From NCBI GenBank assembly GCA_021779655.1, contig JAJYAF010000139.1, forward strand, positions 1-6,198: a stretch of 6,198 nt of DNA. The letters run 5' to 3'. Below, piece after piece: positions 1 through 6,048 of the stretch. Below the pieces are notes generated by a model. It had not been told where the DNA came from. It was given only the letters and a program-made list of their open reading frames with translations, and made no database searches. How positions within the stretch are numbered: the first letter of the stretch is position 1; each line of letters begins with the position of its first letter. The translations under genes and the position numbers were made by a program. The DNA is from Pseudomonadota bacterium. GTDB lineage: Bacteria > Pseudomonadota > Alphaproteobacteria > Acetobacterales > Acetobacteraceae.

Positions 1-519
1 AAGCGGTTCATCCAGCAACAGCACTTCCGGCGCCGGCGCGAGGGCGCGGGCCAGGGCCACGCGCTGCTGCTGCCCTCCTGAAAGCTGGGCCGGCTTGCGC
101 TTGCCGAACGCCTCCAGCCGGACCAGGGTGAGCATCTCCATGACGCGCGCTTCAACTCGCGGTTTTTTCCAGTCGAGCATTTCCAGCCCGAAGGCGACGT
201 TCTGCGCAACGGTCAGATGTGGAAACAGGGCGTAGTTCTGGAATACCATGTTCACGCGCCGCGCTCGCGGCGGGAGATCAATGACGTTCCTGCCGTGCAG
301 CCGGATTTCGCCATGCGAGGGCGTTTCGAATCCGGCGATCATCCGGAGCAGTGTCGTCTTGCCGCAGCCGGAGGGGCCAAGCAGGGTGAAGAATTCGTTG
401 TCGGAGATTTCGAGGCTCACATTGTCCAGCGCCTTGAAGCTTCCTGTTTCGCCAGCGAAAAGCTTGTCGACCGCATGAATTTCAATGCAATGAGGCGTAG
501 CGCCGGTATTTTGATTCAT
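1..519 (-). CDS. ABC transporter ATP-binding protein, PotA (spermidine/putrescine) type, partial
   Basis: This is the nucleotide-binding subunit of an importer; it hydrolyses ATP on the cytoplasmic face to drive uptake. The window holds the first 173 residues and then cuts the gene. Visible motifs in order are Walker A GPSGCGKT (48-55), the Q-loop glutamine in [11 protein letters not shown] (Q94), the ABC signature LSGGQQQR (146-153) and Walker B VLLLDE (166-171). The D-loop, H-loop and C-terminal regulatory domain lie outside the window. The N-terminal stretch and the [23 protein letters not shown] block resemble PotA, but related families (Fe3+, sulfate, sugar ATPases) share most of this, so the substrate is inferred. 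The start is uncertain: an in-frame ATG at 549 would add ten residues ([10 protein letters not shown]) and lies 15 bases after the manC stop. Neither start has a strong Shine-Dalgarno sequence. The gene follows manC on the same strand and may be co-transcribed, although no shared function is evident. Confidence 0.9.
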   Translation of the reverse strand, partial: MNQNTGATPHCIEIHAVDKLFAGETGSFKALDNVSLEISDNEFFTLLGPSGCGKTTLLRMIAGFETPSHGEIRLHGRNVIDLPPRARRVNMVFQNYALFPHLTVAQNVAFGLEMLDWKKPRVEARVMEMLTLVRLEAFGKRKPAQLSGGQQQRVALARALAPAPEVLLLDEPL

Positions 520-564
520 TCTCGGGTCTGGAGATCGCGCTCCCGTCATGCCCTGGGGAGGCGC

Positions 565-2001
565 TTAGCCGACGCGGCCGTAAGTATCCTCGAAACGGAC
601 GATATCGTCTTCGCCGAGATAAGGCCCGGACTGGACCTCGATCACGGTGAGCGGAATGCGGCCCGGATTTTCCATCCGGTGCACCGAGCCGAGCGGCAGG
701 TAGATGCTCTCGTTCTCACGGACCATCGTCACAGTGTCATCACAGGTAACATTGGCGCAGCCGGTGACCACCACCCAGTGCTCCGCGCGATGATAGTGCT
801 TCTGCAACGAAAGCTTTTGGCCAGGCCAGACGCAGATGCGCTTGACCTGGAAACGATCGCCCAGGATCAGCCGCTCATAGAAGCCCCATGGGCGATAGAT
901 GCGGTTATGGGTGTCGGCCTCCTCCCTGCCCTCTCGCTTCAGGCGATCGACGACCTTCTTGACATCCTGAGCGGAATCCTTGTGCGCGACCAGCACCGCG
1001 TCCTGGGTGCTGACCACGATCAGGTCCTTGACGCCAAGCAGCGCGGTCACCGTACCGTCGCTCCGGGCGTAGCTGTTCTGGCTGTCTTCCAGCACCACCG
1101 CGCCGACGGCCACGTTGCCGGAGGCATCCCTTGGCGCGATTTCCGCCAGCGCCGCCCAGGAGCCGACATCGGACCAGCCGATGGCGGCGGGAACGACAAC
1201 GGCTTTGTCTGTCTTCTCGGCAATCGCATAGTCGATGCTGATTTCCGGAGCGTTCTCGAAAGCCGCGGCGCCGAGGCGGATGAAATCGAGATCGGCCGTG
1301 CGGCCGGCCCATGCGGCCTGGACCGCCTGGAGAACTTCCGGCGCGTGCAGCTCGGTCTCCGACAGCAGCAGCCGGGCGGAAAACATGAACATGCCGGAGT
1401 TCCATAAATTCCGGCCGGACAGCAGAAGCTTTTCGGCCTTCTCCGCGTTCGGCTTCTCGATGAAGCGGTCAAGCTTGAATACACCTTCGAGATCGATCAA
1501 CGGCGCGCCCTGGGCGATATAGCCATAGCCGGTCTCCGGCGATGTGGGCTGCATGCCGAAGGTAACGAAATAGCCGGCGGCGGCGGCGGTGGCCCCGCGC
1601 CTCACCGCGGCGCCGAGGGCGGCAAGGTCGGTGATGGCGGCATCGGCCGCCATCACCCAGAGGATCGAATCAGGGTCGGTCTCCGCCGCGAGCATGGCCG
1701 CGGCGGCAATGGCGGGAGCACTGTTGCGGCCTTTCGGCTCCAGGAGGATGGAGGCGGCATGGATCCCGGCCGCCCGCAACTGCTCGGCCACCACGAAGCG
1801 GTGATCCTGGTTTGTGACCACGATCGGCGGCGAGAAGCCGGGGCCGGAAGCCCGCAACGCGGTTTCCGCCAGCATGGTTTTTTCGGAAATCAGCGGCCAG
1901 AACTGCTTGGGGAAGCTTTTGCGCGAAACCGGCCAGAGCCTGGTGCCGGAACCACCGGAGAGGATGACAGGCAGGATCGGCTTGGCTTGGTCCAGGGGCA
2001 T
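565..2001 (-). CDS. manC: Mannose-1-phosphate guanylyltransferase / mannose-6-phosphate isomerase
   Basis: This 478-residue bifunctional cytoplasmic enzyme has the usual length of the ManC/AlgA/XanB family. It isomerises fructose-6-phosphate to mannose-6-phosphate and makes GDP-mannose from mannose-1-phosphate and GTP; a separate phosphomannomutase is needed between the two steps and is not in this window. The N-terminal nucleotidyltransferase shows LSGGSGTRLWP (14-24), FPKQF (30-34), ETGYGYI (156-162), FIEKP (180-184), NLWNSGMFMF (198-207), SIDYAIAEKT (255-264) and IGWSDVGSW (274-282). The C-terminal cupin-type isomerase shows YRPWGFYERL (369-378), the metal-binding HYHRAEHW (402-409), H441 and GEDDIVRFEDTYGR (463-476). 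The stretch that usually reads PADH or PSDH is AADA here (118-121); Asp120 is kept. The start is supported by GGAAG four bases upstream of the ATG. The ATG overlaps the stop of a short upstream frame as TGATG. The gene diverges from the UDP-xylose gene, which suggests a surface polysaccharide role. Confidence 0.96.
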   Translation of the reverse strand: MPLDQAKPILPVILSGGSGTRLWPVSRKSFPKQFWPLISEKTMLAETALRASGPGFSPPIVVTNQDHRFVVAEQLRAAGIHAASILLEPKGRNSAPAIAAAAMLAAETDPDSILWVMAADAAITDLAALGAAVRRGATAAAAGYFVTFGMQPTSPETGYGYIAQGAPLIDLEGVFKLDRFIEKPNAEKAEKLLLSGRNLWNSGMFMFSARLLLSETELHAPEVLQAVQAAWAGRTADLDFIRLGAAAFENAPEISIDYAIAEKTDKAVVVPAAIGWSDVGSWAALAEIAPRDASGNVAVGAVVLEDSQNSYARSDGTVTALLGVKDLIVVSTQDAVLVAHKDSAQDVKKVVDRLKREGREEADTHNRIYRPWGFYERLILGDRFQVKRICVWPGQKLSLQKHYHRAEHWVVVTGCANVTCDDTVTMVRENESIYLPLGSVHRMENPGRIPLTVIEVQSGPYLGEDDIVRFEDTYGRVG

Positions 2002-2238
2002 CAGGCTTCCAGTTCGGCCATGCGGGCCATGTTGAGACCAGTAATGTTTAACGAGCCGATCTGAAGCTTGTCCAGCATATTATTTCGCAATTGCAGCATG
2101 GTGAGCGCCGGAAATCCTGCTTTTTGCGAAGGGGGCGCTTGAAGGGAACAAACAAAGAACTTTTCTGTCATCCATTGCGTGCTAACACCGTTTCCGATAC
2201 GTTCCCGCTTCCATGCGTACAACACATTAATAAATCAT

Positions 2239-2287
2239 TTGACTATAATTTTTTTTATTGTATTTTTTTTTATACATGTCATAAAAT
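2239..2287 (+). promoter_or_regulatory. Candidate sigma-70-like promoter for the UDP-xylose gene
   Basis: TTGACT at 2239-2244 matches the -35 consensus at five of six bases, with TATTTT (2261-2266) 16 bases downstream as a weak -10. An overlapping alternative is TTGTAT (2258-2263) with TAAAAT (2282-2287) at 18-base spacing, where the -10 is the better half. Both sit in the AT-rich island and point toward the decarboxylase. Either would give a leader of roughly 190-215 bases. AT-rich sequence readily produces chance matches, so this is tentative. Confidence 0.35.
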
Positions 2288-2427
2288 GGGGTTCTGGAAG
2301 AAAATCGGATAAAGTAATCGTCTTTCCCCCGCAATATACGGAATTTTAGCACTGCCTATTTACGTGCATTCTCGGAAAGTGAAACAGAGGTCGGCTGAAA
2401 CAATGATCCAGTGGCGATACTTGAAAT

Positions 2428-2465
2428 CGTGCCCGGCCGCCGGGTGCGAAGGCTTTCCGCAAGCC
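2428..2465 (+). promoter_or_regulatory. Two consecutive leader hairpins ahead of the UDP-xylose gene
   Basis: The first hairpin pairs 2428-2436 with 2440-2448 (CGTGCCCGG / CCGGGTGCG), nine pairs including two G-U, around the triloop CCG. The second pairs GGCTT (2451-2455) with AAGCC (2461-2465) around a five-base loop. The second ends 19 bases before the ATG at 2485, next to the ribosome binding region. There is no T run after either, so they do not look like an intrinsic terminator. A role in translation or mRNA stability is inference. Confidence 0.4.
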
Positions 2466-2484
2466 ATAAAACCTGGATCGCGCC

Positions 2485-3462
2485 ATGCATCTTGAACGCC
2501 GGGTGCTGGTAACCGGCGGCGCCGGATTCCTGGGGTCCCATTTATGTGAAAAGCTCCTCACCCATGGCTGCCAGGTCCTGTGCGTGGATAATTTCTTCAC
2601 CGGCGCGCGCCGCAATATCGAGCATCTGCTCGACCACAAGCATTTCGAACTGCTTCGGCACGACGTCTCTCACCCGCTTTTCGTCGAGGTGGACGAGATA
2701 TTCAATCTCGCCTGCCCTGCCTCGCCCATTCATTATCAGCGCGACCCCGTGCAGACCACGAAAACCAGCGTGCTCGGTGCGTACAACATGCTCGGCTTGG
2801 CCAAGCGGCTGCATTGCAAAATTTTGCAGGCCTCGACCAGCGAGGTCTATGGCGATCCGACCGAGCATCCGCAAACCGAGACATATTGGGGCAACGTTAA
2901 CCCGATCGGCGCACGCTCCTGCTACGATGAAGGCAAACGTTGCGCGGAGACGCTGTTTTTCGACTACCGGCGCCAACACAACGTGAACATCAAGGTCGGG
3001 CGGATTTTCAACACCTACGGTCCTCGCATGCACCCGAATGACGGGCGGGTCGTTTCCAACTTCATCGTCCAGGCGTTGCTGGGCAAGGACATCACCGTGC
3101 ATGGCCAGGGCAACCAGACCCGCTCTTTCTGCTATGTGGACGATCTCATCGACGGGCTTGTGGCGCTGATGGATACCGACGAAACGGTGACCGGGCCGCT
3201 TAATCTCGGCAACCCGGTGGAGTTCACGATTCTGGAACTGGCGAAGAAAATCATCGATCTGACCAACTCGCCGTCACGGATCGTCCGGCTGCCGCCGCCG
3301 GAGGACGACCCGAAGCAACGCCAACCAAATATCTCGCGCGCCAGGGAGACCCTCGGATGGGAACCGAGGGTCATGCTGGAGGAAGGGTTGAAACGCACGA
3401 TCGGCTATTTCGAGACCCTGCTTCGGGAAGAGGTGATCCGTGCCGCGGCCGGCGCGAGCTGA
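2485..3462 (+). CDS. UDP-glucuronic acid decarboxylase (UDP-xylose synthase)
   Basis: This 325-residue extended short-chain dehydrogenase/reductase oxidises and decarboxylates UDP-glucuronate and then reduces the intermediate to UDP-xylose, recycling its bound NAD. The Rossmann fold starts with [11 protein letters not shown] (9-19), and Asp35 after the second strand is suited to NAD binding. The family hallmark [12 protein letters not shown] is at 74-85. Catalytic residues are Thr118 and Glu120 (in STSEVYGDP) and the Tyr147/Lys151 pair of YDEGK, the same numbering I recall for human UXS1. [21 protein letters not shown] (173-193) and RSFCYVDDL (213-221) fit the sugar-nucleotide site. The length is typical of single-domain bacterial enzymes, with no ArnA-type formyltransferase domain. 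The start is the first ATG after an in-frame TAA at 2467-2469; the Shine-Dalgarno is weak (GGA about eight bases upstream). The gene precedes a family 2 glycosyltransferase and diverges from manC. A UDP-glucose dehydrogenase to feed it must lie elsewhere. Confidence 0.95.
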   Translation: MHLERRVLVTGGAGFLGSHLCEKLLTHGCQVLCVDNFFTGARRNIEHLLDHKHFELLRHDVSHPLFVEVDEIFNLACPASPIHYQRDPVQTTKTSVLGAYNMLGLAKRLHCKILQASTSEVYGDPTEHPQTETYWGNVNPIGARSCYDEGKRCAETLFFDYRRQHNVNIKVGRIFNTYGPRMHPNDGRVVSNFIVQALLGKDITVHGQGNQTRSFCYVDDLIDGLVALMDTDETVTGPLNLGNPVEFTILELAKKIIDLTNSPSRIVRLPPPEDDPKQRQPNISRARETLGWEPRVMLEEGLKRTIGYFETLLREEVIRAAAGAS

Positions 3463-3616
3463 GCACGCCATGCGAATGGGCAGAAAAAGGCTGAGCGGGA
3501 CAAAGCTCGGCGGGAGAAAGCTGGGCCGCGTCTTTTGACTTGGGCGGTAAACTCATGCAGTCTTGCCTGGAGGCTCGCATTCAAGTTTTCTCGAAAAACA
3601 TGATCGTTGTAAGGCG
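3463..3616. other. Gap between the UDP-xylose gene and the glycosyltransferase
   Basis: This 154-base gap contains an imperfect tandem repeat at 3478-3524 and no recognisable promoter or T-tailed terminator, so read-through transcription from the decarboxylase into the glycosyltransferase is plausible. A hairpin GCTGAGC/GCTCGGC (3490-3496 with 3505-3511, one G-T wobble, eight-base loop) lies within the repeat but is not followed by a T run. A 21-codon frame from ATG 3555 ends at TGA 3618-3620, overlapping the glycosyltransferase ATG as ATGA; I do not call it a gene. Confidence 0.6.
3478..3524 (+). repeat. Imperfect 15-base purine-rich tandem repeat
   Basis: GCGGGACAAAGCTCG (3495-3509) is followed directly by GCGGGAGAAAGCTGG (3510-3524), identical at 13 of 15 positions. 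A more diverged 17-base copy, GGGCAGAAAAAGGCTGA (3478-3494), precedes them. The unit is five codons long and stays in the frame of the upstream decarboxylase beyond its stop codon, where it would read as a Lys/Arg/Glu-rich stretch (QKKAERDKARREKAG). Confidence 0.6.
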
Positions 3617-4807
3617 ATGACTGCCGATCCGCTCGTCTCCGTCGTCGTCCCGGCATTCAACGCCGGCGCAACGCTGAGGGAGACCCTGGCATCCATTGCC
3701 GCCCAGACATATCGTGAACTCGAAATCATCGTCGTCGATGACGGCTCGACCGATGATACGGCGGAAATCGCTGAAGGTTACGTGAACGCCGATCCGCGCT
3801 TCCGGCTGCTGCGGCAGGCCAATCTGGGCGTGGCGGCGGCGCGTAATACCGGAATCCGCGCGAGTTCCGCCGCCTATATCGCGTTCATCGACGCCGATGA
3901 TCTCTGGCATCCGAGCAAGACCGCCAAGCAGCTCGCGCTGCTGCTGGCGAGCGGCGGGGAAACCGCGCTGGTCTATTCGCCATTCCGCCAGATCGATGCC
4001 AAGGGCATGGTGTATGGCGCGTCGCGCAACCACCGGGTCGATGGCTGGGTCGCCAACCGCCACTTTTATGTGAACATCGTGGGCAATGGCAGTTCCATCC
4101 TGATCCGCAAGCGGGTGCTGGAGGAAATCGGCGGGTTTTCATCGCTGCTATCGGAGCGGGATGCGCAAGGCAGCGAGGATATGCTGCTACAGCTTCAGGT
4201 TGCGCTTCGCTACCGTTTTGCCACCGTTCCTGAATATCTCGTGGGCTACCGGCAGTCGCTGCACGGATTATCCTCCCGGGAAGAGCGCATGTTGCGGTCA
4301 ACGCTGCTCTCCCTGGAGATCGCACTGGCCGATTCACCCGATCTCGTCCAGTTCGAAAAATCCGGCATGTTCGGCCGGAAGCTGTGGGAATATCTCAAGC
4401 TCATGGCTTCGCATGGCCGCCTCGGCCAGGGTCTGGCTTTCGTTCTGCCCTATGTGCGGGGCCGTACCGGCCTGCTGGCAGAGGCCGTGCTGCAGGACGG
4501 CGCCCATAAGTTCAAACGGCTCTGTCAGGTCGCCCTTGATCTTCCGGCCGGTCTGCTGCGGTCAAAACCCGCGATCAACCTGCGGCATTTCTATGATTAC
4601 GACCCGCGCGATCCGAACTACGCGGATCATCTGCCGGTGACCCAGGAGATGGAGCGGCGTGACGCGGTCTATGCCGCTCTGCTCGCCCTGGCCCCGCTGG
4701 ACGCGGCCTATAATCCGGAAAAATATCTGACGAAAACCGATCCGGTGCGGCAGCCGCCGGAATTCCCGGGATTGCGGAAGCCCCGGAACGAAACGATCAC
4801 GTTATAA
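3617..4807 (+). CDS. Family 2 glycosyltransferase (GT-A fold), probable polysaccharide synthesis
   Basis: This 396-residue protein has an N-terminal GT2 domain (about residues 5-215) that would transfer a sugar from a nucleotide donor to a growing glycan. It shows VSVVVPAFN (7-15), the nucleotide-binding VDDGSTDDT (40-48), NLGVAAARNTGI (69-80), the metal-binding IDADD (91-95, DxD at 92-94) and GSEDMLLQL (185-193), where Glu187/Asp188 are the likely catalytic base region. The remaining 180 residues are helix-prone and not recognised. No transmembrane segments are evident, so it is probably cytoplasmic or peripheral to the inner membrane. Donor and acceptor cannot be read from sequence; UDP-xylose is suggested only by the neighbour. 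I chose ATG 3617 because GT2 homology begins five residues later and AAGG lies just upstream (only two bases away, a tight spacing). An in-frame TTG at 3563 would add 18 unconvincing residues. The gene follows the decarboxylase on the same strand and ends 26 bases from the convergent ketosynthase. Confidence 0.9.
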   Translation: MTADPLVSVVVPAFNAGATLRETLASIAAQTYRELEIIVVDDGSTDDTAEIAEGYVNADPRFRLLRQANLGVAAARNTGIRASSAAYIAFIDADDLWHPSKTAKQLALLLASGGETALVYSPFRQIDAKGMVYGASRNHRVDGWVANRHFYVNIVGNGSSILIRKRVLEEIGGFSSLLSERDAQGSEDMLLQLQVALRYRFATVPEYLVGYRQSLHGLSSREERMLRSTLLSLEIALADSPDLVQFEKSGMFGRKLWEYLKLMASHGRLGQGLAFVLPYVRGRTGLLAEAVLQDGAHKFKRLCQVALDLPAGLLRSKPAINLRHFYDYDPRDPNYADHLPVTQEMERRDAVYAALLALAPLDAAYNPEKYLTKTDPVRQPPEFPGLRKPRNETITL

Positions 4808-4816
4808 ATCAGCAGC

Positions 4817-4828
4817 CCGGCGCGCCGG
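4817..4828. terminator. GC palindrome in the convergent gap, possible bidirectional terminator
   Basis: CCGGCGCGCCGG is a perfect 12-base palindrome in the 26-base gap between the stops of the glycosyltransferase and the ketosynthase. As RNA it could fold with a short four-pair stem. No T run follows closely on either strand, so it would be a poor intrinsic terminator, and in GC-rich DNA such a palindrome can arise by chance. Confidence 0.25.
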
Positions 4829-4833
4829 TGCCG

Positions 4834-6048
4834 TCACGCAGCCTGATAACGCCGCAGGGCGAGAACCGCGTTCAATCCCCCGAAGGCGAACGAATTGGAC
4901 AATGCGGCGTCGATACGCGCGGCTCTTGCGACGTTCGGGACCACGTCGAGGTCGATTTCCGGATCGGCTTCAAGAAAATTGGCAGTCGGCGGAACCAGCC
5001 CATCGCGCAAGGCAAGCGCGGTGGCCATGGCCTCGATGGCGCCGGCCACGCCCAGGCCGAGGCCGACCACGCCCTTGATGGAGGATACCAGCGGCATGTG
5101 GGCATTCTCGAACACCGCCTTGATCGCCCGGGTCTCCACCAGATCGTTCAGCAAGGTGCCGGTGCCATGGGCGTTCACATAGCCTATTTCCCCCGGCGCA
5201 AGACCGGCATCCGCCAGCGCCCGCCGCATTGCCCGCGCGGCGCTTGCCGCGTCCGGGGAGGTGAGATCGCCGGCATCGGCATTCGCCCCGAAGCCGGCGA
5301 TCTCCGCGTAGATCGGCGCGCCGCGCGCCAGCGCATGCTGTAAATCCTCCAGCACCAGAACCGCACTGCCCTCGCCCAGGACGAGCCCGGTTCTGCCCTT
5401 GGAAAACGGCCGGCATGTGTCGAAAGAGAGAACCCGCAAGGCTTCCCAGGCGAGCAGGGTTCCCACCGTCACGCACGCCTCGGCACCGCCGGCGAGCGCC
5501 ACGTCGGTATCGCCCGAACGGACGGCGCGGAAGGCAAGCCCGATCGCATGGGTGCCGGAAGCGCAGGCGCTGGCGACCGCATAGGTGACGCCTTGCAGCC
5601 CGAGATCCATGGAAATCTGGCTGGCCGGAGCGTTGGGCATCAGCCGTGGAATGGTGAACGGATGACAGCGCTTGGCGCCTTCACGATAGAGGCTGCGGAA
5701 ACTGTCATCCAATGTCACCATGCCGCCGACGCCGATCCCGATGATGACCGAGGCCATCGCGCCGATTTCCGGGGTGATTTCAAGCAGCGAATCCTCGACG
5801 GCGGCGCGCGCCGCAAGCACCGCGAACTGCGAGACCCGGTCCATCATATTGGCTTGTTTGGTCTTGAAATGCCGGCTCGCTTCGAAGTTCCGGACCTGCG
5901 CGGCAACCGGGACGGTGAGCAGGGTACGATCCAGTTCCTCAATCGGGCCGATCGCCGTTTGTCCGGCGGCGATATTGCGCCAGGATTCCCGCGCATCCTC
6001 GCCCGCCGGCGTGATGGCGCCGATGCCGGTGATGACGACCCGTCTCAT
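4834..6048 (-). CDS. Beta-ketoacyl-ACP synthase, FabF/NodE-like, with altered active site
   Basis: This 404-residue protein has the normal length and thiolase fold motifs of a type II condensing enzyme, which extends an acyl chain by decarboxylative condensation with malonyl-ACP. It starts with RVVITGIGAITPAG (3-16). The nucleophile is Cys162 in SACASGTHAIG, the first catalytic His is His294 in NAHGTGT, and the conserved Lys is Lys325 in SSIKG. The second catalytic His, expected five residues later in the usual K-x-x-x-G-H pattern (His340 in E. coli FabF), is Leu330: the segment reads KGVVGLGLGVAG. TCRPFSKGRTGLVLGEG (211-227) and the C-terminal NSFAFGGLNAVL (385-396, against GFGGTN in FabF) look closer to NodE than to housekeeping FabF. 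The start is supported by GGGAAA just upstream and by a four-base ATGA overlap with the carrier protein gene, implying translational coupling. Because one catalytic residue is missing, it could be a full synthase with altered chemistry, a partner subunit or a decayed enzyme. Confidence 0.92.
   Translation of the reverse strand: MRRVVITGIGAITPAGEDARESWRNIAAGQTAIGPIEELDRTLLTVPVAAQVRNFEASRHFKTKQANMMDRVSQFAVLAARAAVEDSLLEITPEIGAMASVIIGIGVGGMVTLDDSFRSLYREGAKRCHPFTIPRLMPNAPASQISMDLGLQGVTYAVASACASGTHAIGLAFRAVRSGDTDVALAGGAEACVTVGTLLAWEALRVLSFDTCRPFSKGRTGLVLGEGSAVLVLEDLQHALARGAPIYAEIAGFGANADAGDLTSPDAASAARAMRRALADAGLAPGEIGYVNAHGTGTLLNDLVETRAIKAVFENAHMPLVSSIKGVVGLGLGVAGAIEAMATALALRDGLVPPTANFLEADPEIDLDVVPNVARAARIDAALSNSFAFGGLNAVLALRRYQAA

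Larger units (their letters stand above)
2002..2484. other. Divergent intergenic region between manC and the UDP-xylose gene
   Basis: These 483 bases separate two divergently transcribed sugar-nucleotide genes and should carry both promoters. The centre (about 2221-2300) is very AT-rich against a GC-rich background and includes T runs of 8 (2249-2256) and 9 (2263-2271). The manC side has an inverted repeat AGCGCC/GGCGCT (2104-2109 and 2134-2139, 24-base loop) and a minus-strand 74-codon frame (2225-2001) that I do not accept as a gene with confidence. The right side has two hairpins close to the decarboxylase start. I found no convincing minus-strand sigma-70 promoter for manC and no match to a riboswitch or known RNA that I recognise. 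Confidence 0.7.

Noticed and set aside
217..1407. A 396-codon plus-strand open frame
   Set aside because: It lies antisense to the ABC ATPase and manC, both of which show complete conserved motifs. Its translation is His/Arg/Asp-rich with no recognisable domain, typical of the shadow frames seen opposite GC-rich genes.
2542..3102. A 186-codon minus-strand open frame
   Set aside because: It is fully antisense to the UDP-glucuronate decarboxylase, whose catalytic residues are all present; no family resemblance is seen in the antisense product.
2482..3462. ArnA-like bifunctional enzyme
   Set aside because: There is no formyltransferase domain; the 325-residue length and [12 protein letters not shown] with the Thr/Glu/Tyr/Lys set fit a UDP-xylose synthase.
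3490..3536. Intrinsic terminator after the UDP-xylose gene
   Set aside because: The hairpin GCTGAGC/GCTCGGC is followed by purine-rich sequence; the nearest T run (TCTTTT, 3531-3536) is about 20 bases too far.
3563..3616. TTG start extending the glycosyltransferase by 18 residues
   Set aside because: The added residues (MPGGSHSSFLEKHDRCKA) do not look like a GT2 N-terminus, TTG has no Shine-Dalgarno, and the conserved domain begins right after ATG 3617.
3581..4063. A 160-codon minus-strand open frame opposite the glycosyltransferase
   Set aside because: It is a shadow of the GT2 domain with no recognised motif.
4828..5343. A 171-codon plus-strand open frame
   Set aside because: It is antisense to the ketosynthase and of biased GC-rich composition with no domain.
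4834..6048. Chain-length factor (ketosynthase-beta) identity for the condensing enzyme
   Set aside because: Chain-length factors lack the active-site Cys, which is present here (Cys162), along with His294 and Lys325; only the second His is missing.
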